Shown one piece after another: positions 42,001 through 54,000 of a stretch of DNA of 64,000 bases. The position numbers were made by a program, and so were the translations under genes. Each line of letters starts with the position of its first letter. The stretch's first letter is position 1. The DNA lies in NCBI GenBank assembly GCA_020796225.1, contig CM036761.1:40112428-40176427 (forward strand), given 5' to 3'. The notes below the pieces were generated by a model. That model had not been told where the DNA came from. It did not search any database and saw only the letters and a list, made by a program, of their open reading frames with translations. The stretch is from Arion vulgaris. Taxonomy: Eukaryota > Mollusca > Gastropoda > Stylommatophora > Arionidae.

Positions 42001-45000
42001 GACAAAATTCATTAGAAAAGGGCAGGCTGGAAAGCCGCTGTCTGGACAAAATTCATTAGAAAAGGTTAAAACATAAAATTCCTACAAAATATCTTCACCA
42101 TCTTCAAAATTACATCGGGGACCCCAGCCGGTGCTACAGAGTTGGTGCACTGGAGCTGAGATCTTCCTGTGTAAGAAAGAGATTGGAGCACACATGGTTA
42201 CTCACCGAAGTGCAATGATGATTGTCTAATCAATCAATCAATCTCTTTTATGTTTCATTGTGAAAAAGATAACCAAACACAAAGTAGGACAATTTTATAA
42301 AAGTACAGTAACAGTCAAATTCAATGTTTGATAAATAAGCTTTCTATCTAGCATGAAACACACATCACTAATTCTGTAGCATGAAACACACATCACTAAT
42401 TCTGTAACATGAAACACACATCACTAATTCTGTAGCATGAAACACACATTACTAATTCTGTAGCATGAAACATACATTACCAATTCTGTAACATGAAACA
42501 TCACCAATTCTGTAGCATGAAACATACATTACCAATTCTGTAACATGAAACACACATCACCAATTCTGTAGCATGAAACACACATTACCAATTCTGTAAC
42601 ATGAAACACACATCACCAATTCTGTAGCATGAAACACACATTACCAATTCTGTAACATGAAACACACATCACCAATTCCATAACATGAAACATCACCAAT
42701 TCCATAGCATAAAACACACATCACCAATTCTGTAACATGAAACACATCACCAATTCTGTAGCATGAAACACACATTACCAATTCTGACACGATAAGCATG
42801 CTTAAGAAAGTCCAGTCTGGCTTACATATAACATGAATGGCTCGACTCACTAAACACATCACAAATGTTCATTTAAAATGTATTTATTCAACTCTAATTA
42901 TGTCATTATATATTACTCTACAAGTGAGAAGTAGCTGTTCTTTTAAATTTTGAACTGCCAAGGGTTTTTTTACGTGCTGAACTTTGAACACATGACCTAC
43001 ATTTTATCTTCCGTCTCCAATAGAACTAAGAACTCGATCTCATCTACACTGAGATCACGGAAAATTATCCTGATGGTTTCACGGGAGAGCGAATGTAATA
43101 CCTTTGAAATGAGAGACGAGCACCTAACCGCTATGCCACAGAGACTACCATTCTTGTTTTTTTTAATCTTGTTATAAAACAATCTGCTAACTTATGAAGT
43201 GTAGCTTGTTGTTAATGTTTAAAAACTTTCTTTGTAAATTTATGGCATTGCTGTTCTTGAAACCGTTTGTGTTAAGTCTATTTCAAATCTTGAACTCATC
43301 AATAGAGAACAGGATGCAACACCAGATGCTGTCACTGATGTTGTGGCTGAAACAATCAGCATATCTGATGATGAGGACGATGAAGAAGACACTGGACAAA
43401 CTCCTATGGAAACGGACAAACCAGCTAATGGTAAGCGAATATTATGACTTAAGGTGTTGATTTAAATTAGCTACTTTTGAAAGATTATAGACATCCTACA
43501 AGACCTGGGCATTTGGGACCATTGCCTCATAAACAATATCATGTCCCAGAAACTTAAATATTTTGGTATATAATATATACATATTTATATGAAATATAAA
43601 TGTCACAGTAGTGTGTAAATAACTAACAGAGGACATCATTGCTGGAAGATGAAGCAGGAGATGACTAAGACAACTGGCTGTGATGACATCTCATCTACCA
43701 AAAGTGTTGAACAAAGCGCAAACTCTGTAGTTCCATCAACAATCCGTGGGATCTCATGACAAAAATTGCACATGTCATTTGGTCTGAATTCGAATCCACA
43801 ACCTTCGGAATGACATGCAAATGTCTTAACTCCTTGTGGACCAGGAGCCACACTAAGTGGCATTTTTACTCTATAATGGCCGTTGCCCTGGTCCACTAAG
43901 AGTTAACCATTTCTGTAGAGACACCCATATAATATCACAGTGTTACGAACCAGTGAATGTTGTTCATGTTTATTTTATTTCAGTTTTATAATTATTATTG
44001 TATCTGCATATGAATTATTTTTTAATGTGTTTGCATTGCTTATTTCTTCCAGAACCAGTTAAGAAGATAAAAGCCAGGGCTAAGAAAAGTACTGGAGGTT
44101 CTAGATTTAATCTATCAACTACTTTTAAGACAAGTCATGAGCCAGTTTCAGAGAAAGGTAAGATCTGTCATCAGTGTTATGGTTAGTCGCTGTTGAAGAT
44201 ATTACGAAGGAGATCAGAACACCAATGGACATGTCCAGAATGCAATGAAGATATTAGAAACTGAAACTTATTTTTGAATGCTCCATATTGACCACTTGTT
44301 AACCACTCTGTCTGATTTGTATGTGATCTGAGCCTAAGAGTGATTGTACATTGTGCCAGTTATGTGCCTACAAGTAGGCCAGCTCATCCGATTTCTGATA
44401 TGCTTTTTATTTACTAGGGTAGCTTCTCTAGGTTCTACATCAGTCGCCTCTTACAATATGCATTGTAGGTTACAGTGGTACTATCTTTGCTTCCCTTGCA
44501 GACCCCAGCAGCACACGGGCGTGAAACTGAAAAAAACTATTTTCAGAGATATCAAATATTTTTATACATGGTTACAAAGAAATAATACAAAACTTATTTG
44601 TTCCTTTTGGTTTTTAATTTTCTAATAGGTTCCAATGTGGAAAAGAAGGAAAGGGTTCCAACAAGGTCATATTTTCTTGATGATACAGAATGCTACATTA
44701 TGGATGCCAAATCCATGGGAAACCTGGGCCGATATCTCAATGTGAGTTTATAAATCAAATATATGAAATTTGTAAGCCAGGCTGCAGTTTTTATTCTGTT
44801 ATGATACTAAAAAATCATTTATTTGGTTTGTAAAATTCATATTTTAATTGACACTAAATTTGATGTTGAATCAATCTCGCAATTTTAGGAGTTTGAAATT
44901 TAATGTTGAATCAATCTGGTGATTTTAGGAGTTTGAAATTTGATGTTGAATCAATCTGGTGATTTTAGGAGTTTGAAATTTGATGTTGTACAAGAAGAGC

Positions 45001-48000
45001 TGTATGATGAGGGACAGAGAGAGGATTATGTTTAACCAGCAAATCACAGTAACCATCAGTATGCATATCTTTCAACATCTTTTGGGGGGTGACAGATTAC
45101 ATATGGGTCTACCTGAAGTGCTGTGATGTCAGTTCAATAACCAATATTTTAATTATCTTGCTTGGTCATGGTATCACATGGTGATACTGTTACTTTTCAT
45201 GAGAGTCTGTACAGCAAGTTGCTGTAGATGATGGTGCAAGAAGGTTGATTGTTTAGATATTGCATGCTCTCTGACAGTAAATGATATTAGCAAATGATAT
45301 CACGGTAGATCTGATAAAAACAAATGATATCAATGATAATGAACGAGCTGTTAGATTGGTTGGCATGGCTACGATATCAGAGGGAGCCACAATCGACCGA
45401 AGGGACATTCTTAACGCATAGAGTCTTTTCAAACAGAGTAGTTTCAGGGATGTGACACCCAGTTGCTGACAAGAATGGGCGATATGGGTGTCGATATTGG
45501 TACAACCCAAAAAGAGCGACATACCAAATAAAGATTGATTAATCAACATGGAACTGGCATGTTAGACTGCTGGATTTGTTAAGGCAGGAATCGGAGCACC
45601 TATGAACATGTCCAGAGTGCCATGATGATAGTCCTCATGTAACTGATCATAACAACAGTTTAGACTGTGTATCATACGTACTATATCAAGAAAGATGTCT
45701 AGTACAGGGTGTTCAAGATAATAGCGGCCTGTGAATGGAGTCAATCTGGCATATATGTATGAAAATGAGAAGGTTCAGTTATGAAATAGTATAGGTCAAG
45801 GTTATGTGACGGTATGTAATTGTTGTGCGGGAAGGGGCGCTGAACAAATGTGACGTAAAATGAGCTAGTCAGAACCGGTTTAAATAGTACATAAACATAA
45901 CGCGATAGATTATCTGGCAACTTTCGATTTGTCATCAATGGGGCTGCTTTAATCTTGAACACCCTGTATAACAGTCAAAATATCATGTATCACATCAGAT
46001 GTATTATAACAGAGAAGAAGCAAACTTTCATAATAAGCATTGTAGTTAAGTAATATTATTATGTTTTGTGCTGTATCTTACTACCAATGGTTCAGTTATA
46101 TCCCATTTATCTGTACTAGTAGCATATGTGTGGTTTTATTAATTATGGTCATTATGTTGGGGCATCTGATATACGATAAGCATTGTTAACTCATTGCGTC
46201 CAGTCGACGCTCCCAACATAGAAAACAGTTCTCTCATTATGCCAAAACACGCTGCCAACGTTTACTTTGGGTCCATGCACGATTTGTTTCACTGTTCAGC
46301 TACTATACGTCCGACACTGTTTTTGTTTACAGAATTCAACGGGCAGATAACTCTCATTTCGTTCATATACTATACGGCATGACAGAGTTTATTTTCGAAT
46401 ATATAGAAATAGTTTTATTCGCAAATATATTTTTCCTGTTGTGAAAAAGTGAACTTTCGTGTGAAAAGTTTAGTTACAAGATGTTGTTTCGCCCTCCAAG
46501 TCGTTAAAGTGTCGAACAAGCCATCTGTGACAAAGCAGACCACATTATTACCTATTATTGTAACTTTGAATGCTGTTGCAGAAAATGGTGGAAGAAAATT
46601 AACTTCTCGTTGTTTGAAATCGCTCAGTATAATTCTTTTATATTATACAAACTTTCTCTTCTCTGTAACAATAATTTACTAAATAAATACTAATTTATAT
46701 ATATAATTATTTATTATCAGATTGTTCAGAATTTAATTCTGCATAATGATGCCAACAGTACAAATCTAGCTTACATAGAACTAAAGTTATAGGCATATTT
46801 CCAAGATCACTCCATTTTGAAACATTTTGCTAGAAATGTGTTCTGGCAGAGCGTGATTACCCCCCAACATTTTCTAGGACACAAAGAGTTAATGTAAAGC
46901 CTTTTAATGTTAGATCAAATTATTGATAATTCAAAAGCGTCTACATTTTTTATAATATTATTGAAGTGAAGTTGTCTGATATAATTATTGGTAATGTAAA
47001 GTTTCCTGATGTCTGCATACAATTATTGGTAATGTAAAGTTCTCTGATGTCTGCATACAATTATTGGTAATGTAAAGTTCTCTGATGTCTGCATACAATT
47101 ATTGGTAATGTAAAGTTTCCTGATGTCTGCATACAATTATTGGTAATGTAAAGTTCTCTGATGTCTGATATAATTATTGGTAATGTGAAGTTCCCTGATG
47201 TCTGATACAATTATTGGTAATGTAAAAATTATCTGATGTCTGCATATAATTATTGATAATGTAAAGTTCTCTGATGTCTGTTATAAATTATGATAATGTG
47301 AAGTTTGATGTCAGATGAATGATTTTGATGTAAGTTATGTACTACCAAAGATTGTCACCAAACCCCCAAGGAAGCCAACCGCTGACAACCTTTTTTGAGC
47401 GCAGACAACTTTTCTTGAGATGGTATGACAGAGACGCAAACTTGTGGACAAGAAAAGAACAAAAACTCATAATGACCCAGGTTAAGAGAAGAAAATGGTG
47501 ATGGTTTGGGCATACTCAACGAAAGACACAGTTGAATGCCACTAGACACGCACTTGAGTGGAATCCACAAGGAAAACAGAACATACTAAACAGTACTGGA
47601 GACTGGGATCTTCTTGAGAAACTGAGGGATGCTAGACTATCCTGGGAAGCCCAAAAGAAAACAGCCAGAGACCGGGAAAGATGGAGAACAGCTATTGAGG
47701 CCTTCTGCTCCACACGGAGCGGAGAGGAATAAACAAGTATGTACTACCAGATTGACTGATTGGTCATAAGATAAAACTCGCCGAAGGATAAGCACCAGAG
47801 CTCTAAATGGCGCTAAAGATGTGACGAACCACACCAATGCTAAGGCTGCATGAATCAGATTTCCACATGAATAAGATTTATGGGGAAATCTGGTACACCA
47901 GTCTGGGCGGTGATCATGAGAGAGAGAGAGAGATAAGATGAAACCTGGTGTCAAATAAATTAAAGTTGTAGACTTATCTTTTACAAAATAGTCTGATGTA

Positions 48001-51000
48001 TTTTGTTATTGTTTTATCTAAACAGCACAGCTGCACACCCAATGTGTTTGTACAGAACATCTTTGTTGACACTCATGATCTGAGGTATCCATGGGTGTCT
48101 TTCTTTGCTGGACAGTAAGTATTTTAGTAGCTGATGTAACCTTTTGTTTTGTCTCATATTGTCTTCTGTTAACTAATGAAATCACGTTTTCATGTGTTGG
48201 TTAACTGGGGATGGCACATATTTTCATGTGTTGGTTAACTGGGGATGTCACATGTTTTCATGTGTTGGTTAACTGGGGATGTCATGTTTTCATGTGTTGG
48301 TTAACTGGGGATGTCACATGTTTTCATGTGTTGGTTAACTGGGGATGTCACATGTTTTCATCTGTTGGTTAACTGGGGATGTCACATGTTTTCATGTGTT
48401 GGTTAACTGGTTATATCTCGTGTTATTTATCTGTTGGTTAACTGGTTATATCTTGTGTTATTTATCTGTTGGTTGACTGGTTATATCTCATGTTATTCAT
48501 CTGTTGGTCAACTGGTTATATCTCGTGTTTTTCATCTGTTGGTTAACTATTGATATCACATGTTTTCATCTGTTGCTTAATTAATGATATCACATGTTTT
48601 CATCTGTCGGTTAACTGGTGATATCACTTGTTTTCATCTGTTGGTTAACTGACGATATCACTTGTTTTCATCTGTTGGTTAACTGGTGATATCACTTGTT
48701 TTCATGTTGGTTAACTGGCGATATCACTTGTTTTCATCTGTTAGTTAACTGGTGATGTCGCGTTTTAATCTGTTGGTTAACTATTGATATCACATGTTTT
48801 CATCTGTTGGTTAATTAATGATATCACATGTTTTCATCTGTTGGTTAACTGGCGATATCACTTGTTTTCATCTGTTGGTTAACTGGTGATATCACTTGTT
48901 TTCATCTGTTGGTTAACTGGTGATGTCGCGTTTTAATCTGTTGGTTAACTGGTGATATCACATGTTAGTTGGTGACATATTTATTAACTGGTCATGTATG
49001 TTATCATATGTTTATTAACCAATGATACCATGTTGTATGTTTGGTAACTAGGGTTATCATTTGTTTGTTAGCATGTGATATCACTGGTTATTGTATATTT
49101 TTCTTATTTGTTACTCCGTATCAACCACTTTTTAAACCACTCTTTGTGGTCTGTATGGGGTTTCAGTTTGGAATATCTTCATTGCGCTCCGGACATCATG
49201 TATGGGGTTGCATCTTAGAGTGTTAGTTCGTTATGCCAGTTAAGTGCCTACAGACCTGTAGGCCAGCACATTCGTTTCTGCATGCTTCCTTTTTTGAGTT
49301 TTGTTTCCTAGTAGGGAGAGAAAAAATGACCTAAGTGAGTCCATCCCTCTAGATGAGCGAGAGCCCCTTTAGCCTTGGACCTCGTAGTCAAAGTATCAAT
49401 GGTGTACACCGCTGGTATATGGGGTTGGCTTGTGAGTTTTATGGGTCATTAGCAAGCTACAAATTTGTTCTCTTCTGAAGACAGACATTGTATATTTATT
49501 AACTGATGTCACAGCAATATCATTTGTTTGTTAACTGATATAGGAAGTAAGAAACAGATTGATTCTGTTTTAATGAACTAACAACATGAATATTGTTACT
49601 TTATTTAGAGTTCTTTACCAGATATTTTTATTGAAACATAGAATTTGGTCATCACTGTTATAAAACTCCCTTTGTTTTCATTAGAATATAATTTTTGCAG
49701 TTTTAGAGAAAACCTTTGACATATAAGACAATGGTAAACTCTAGCATTTATTAATTGTTATTAGGAAATCTTCTCACCATTACCTTGTTGTGATGGGGAG
49801 GTATGCGTGTGTTAATGATACAGTGGATTAGAAGGTGTGAACTTATGTTCCTGGTAGGGTCACCCAGGCTTTACTGGTCAATGAGTAAGGGCCAGACTAA
49901 ATATGGCATCATAGTCCTCCAGGTTGGATGTTTAGCTTGTGACTTACAATCCCATCTTGTAAAAACTTTCAAACAGAATCAGCAATGAGGACTATCAATT
50001 CATGAACATGAAGGATATAGTTTGAAGTGATAAAATCTCCAAGAAAGCTTCTTTCATGAGGAGAACAGTAGAACAAGAACTGAAAGAATTGAATCACAGT
50101 TGAAACACAATACAGAGTAAGGGCAATAATAGAAAAAAATGTTATATATTTGTTGCTGCCCTAAGCCCCAGGAACATCACAGGCTAGAGAGAGAGAGAGA
50201 GAGATTATGAAATTTATAGATCTATTTATAAGATTCTTAAAGCTGCCTACCACAGGTTTTTAATGTAGTAAGAACGATGAATGGTCTTACAAATATCCTG
50301 AGATCAACACATGTGTAGATCATGGTTATGTGCTCTCATTCTAACTATTTAATATTAACATAAATATAGCTAATGTGAATATGATAGCTAAAGTAGATAG
50401 GATAGCTAATCTTGAACCAGGTACTGTGAATAAATAAATGATCAAACTAAGAAGAAAATAAAGAAATATATGTGTGCAGACAGCAATAACTCATTATGCA
50501 CAGGTAATATATAAGACTACAGGTAAAATCAAACCCACTCAAGCAAATATGTGAGTGATGTGTAATCAGCTGTTTTATAAACAGGTGTTAGGGCAGGTAG
50601 TGTGATTCAATCCCACTCAACATCTGTCTGTAATCCCCTGAAGGCTAACTATATTTTCTATTTCTTGCCATGGTCATACATTGCCAATGTTATTTGTCCA
50701 CTACTTGATGTTTTCTTCCCGCTTATAGTATTGTCTTCCTCTTGTCATCTCTGCTGCCATCTCTATATTAATATTATTCACACTGTTGTCATCTCTACAT
50801 TATCATTAAAATTGTTGTTGTTACATTTTGTTGTAACAACACAAGAGAAACTTACATAGCTAGTATCGTCGTACTGATGAGGCACAGAGAAAGCAAGCTG
50901 CGCAAAAAAAGAGAAAGCACGCAACACACACGTCTAACCTTGATCATGTATGCACCCACCTGTGGTGGGGATTGTTTCGGGAATTGGATTTTACAGTTGC

Positions 51001-54000
51001 AGAAGCACACGTCTGAGACTGTTATCATCGCTGTTGATGTATGCCTATTGTTATTCATCACACTTACACTCTTTCCGCTGCAACATTAGTCTCATTTACA
51101 TAATAACTATCACTGTGTTAATCTCAATCATATTAACTACCAGGGTCTCTGTAGCTGAGTGGTTAAGCCCTTTACCTTGCGAGTCGAAGGACGTGGGTTT
51201 GAATCCGGACCGTGCCGTTCTGTTCACGAGTGCAGTATTTTCAAGAGACCCCTAGGATTGTTGCCGGAGCTACGAAGTTCGTGCTTTGTGCAATGCTCTC
51301 GGCAGGTGGTGTGCCATTTCTGCTGAGAGGGACCGAGCCAGATGGGGTAAAACAAGGTGCAATGAAGTCAATCCTTCGGCTTTTAAACCTTTTTTAAATC
51401 TCAATCAGTTTTCATTCATTTCATTAACGCTTTTACTATCACTACATTCATATCATTCAAACTCTTGCCATCACTACATCAATCAAGCTAAAATCAACAT
51501 TGTTCAGTGGCAGTCAGCTGAAGTTGCTTGTGAACAAATTGTTTTCAATTTCCATTATAGTTGATTCTCCAGTCACATAGCTAAAAGTGGTTACCAATAC
51601 TTCATAAGTTAGCTGACAATTTGTAATCATCTTTCTAGCTATTGTATTAAGTGATTTGCTGTATATCTGCAAGGTGGTTACACCTATGGGGGAACCAAGA
51701 GGGCACAGACAATAATTATATTTAGTTTCCTAATGACGTTAATTCAACATTTAATTTAAGAATTACGCGTGCCTTGAAAACATATTCACAAAAAGTGATT
51801 TAAAAAATTTGTCTGCCTGTAGTACCGCTTTCTAGGGCAGTGTAGAACAGGAGGGACATATTGCCTGTGGAATTTAATGGCTGCATAGCTAGTGCAGTCA
51901 TCGCGAAACTGTTCAGGTTATGATCTTTCTCTACGCCCCGACAGAAAAAAACTATTTGGTCGTCGGATTGAACTCGGTCGCCCACATGGGAGCCTGTGCT
52001 CTAATCCATTCAACCAGACACTCCACAAAGAGTGATAAATATATTGATAAGATGAGATAGACTTACATAGTTTTTAGTTTAGTCGTCGGATCATCATCAC
52101 TACACGTCGAACCAATTAGTCCATAAGTGCTCCGATCTCCTCCTCAGTATTTCCCTCAGCTTGTGGCGACTAACAACATCGGTTCTTTGTTGGTTTACTA
52201 TTGTTCTGTGGCTACTAGCATAGCGTTCTTGTCTAGTTACACCACATTTGACTTGGAGTTCTTGCAGCCTGGTTAGTTTTGTAGATTCACCACTATTACA
52301 TGAATCATGTACACATCCTCTCTCCCTTAAGGAATTTATATCATCAGCATAGTCCATTGCTCGCCCGCTTTGTACAGCAGCCATACCTGCAAGGCTATCC
52401 GCACATTCATTCCCCATCCACATGCATGCCCTGGCACAAACATAAAACTGATCATAAGACTAACATAGTATTAACTAATGCAGGATTACAGCCCAACTCA
52501 AACATCTGAAACAAAAGTACCTATGTTATGTTGAACAGAGAAAGCTCATGTAACCATCACTAGCTCCATTCAGAAACAAGCTCTTTATAGAAGGTATCCG
52601 CCCAAGTGGTAACCGGGCCCAAATTTAGGGTGTAAAGAATAGAACCACTGTTACCTGCCATGCATGTCGTAAGAGACAACTAAGGAGGTTTGGCTGAAAT
52701 CGGTTGCATGTGTCCTAAACGTGTAGAAGTCTATGTGTTTAGGGGCCTACCAAACCAATGTGCAACGTATACACGTTCTTGGCCAAGATCAAACATATCA
52801 CAAAGAGTGATTAAAATTGGTTGTAAAGAACGAACGCGAAGAAGTAGAGAAGGTATCCACAGGCTGACTGACCTTTAGTTTTTCTTGAGTATATCTGCAC
52901 AGTGGCAGTGTGCTGTATTTGCATACCAACATACTGTGTTTAATTCTTGATACAATCTATTACCGATAGTCATCACCTTAATCTAATGTAAGTGCTGTGC
53001 AGCTGACACATTCAACTTGATGGAAGGACTGAGAGAACCTATTGGGTGGGGGTGGACATGAGTACTATTTGATTCCTATTAAGATTTGCTCAAATTGACT
53101 TTTAAGATTATGCAACAGAGGAAGAAACAGTTGTCCAGTCCAATCTATGTTTATAAAAAAAAAACAACCTGTCGTTACTGCTTGTAAAACCGCTTTTTAG
53201 ACGATGTAGGACAGGAGGGATATGCGCCTGTGGAATTTAATGGCCACAGGGCTAGTACAGCTGCCGCGAAACTGTTCAGGTTAGGATGTTTTCTTTATGC
53301 CCTTGACATTAAAAAAATTATTGGTCTTACTGGGGATTGAACCTGGGTCTCCTGTATGGGAGCCGTGCTCTAATCCATTTGACCAGATGCTCCACTGTCT
53401 TTTTTTATATAAATTGAAATATAGACGTACTTCACACTTTCCAATGGTGAAAGATGTATAAACAAAAACAAAATACAGCGACGTTTTGACCAAAAAGGCC
53501 TTTATCAAGCAAAAGATACAAAAGAAGTGAAAACATTCAGACTTCCTATACAGCAGACATAATATATACAGTCAGACAATAAATCCCCAAATCCTCACAC
53601 TTTCCACTGAGAGCTATATATCACAACAATATGTAACATACACACAAATAGACAAAAGTATGCAAAGGATCATTTAGTTACCTATAACACCACATACCTA
53701 GATATTGGATTATTAAGAGAAGTTATTAAAGAGTATGTACAGCTCAAATATTGATTGATATTTTAGCCCCAGGACATTTTGTTATATGAAGCTTCATGAT
53801 GACTTTAATAAGCAGATATCATGGCCTTTGTTAGACTTGTTTTATGATTGTTCAATGCAGGTTAAGCTAAATAAGAATTCAATATTTCTCCAACAGTCAA
53901 GGCTGAGTGATGAGGCTTTAGGTTGACATATTTCAATCCTTTTTTTTTACTATTTGTATTGTTTTGTAGACTTGGTGCTCTCAGTATTATTATGTAGACT

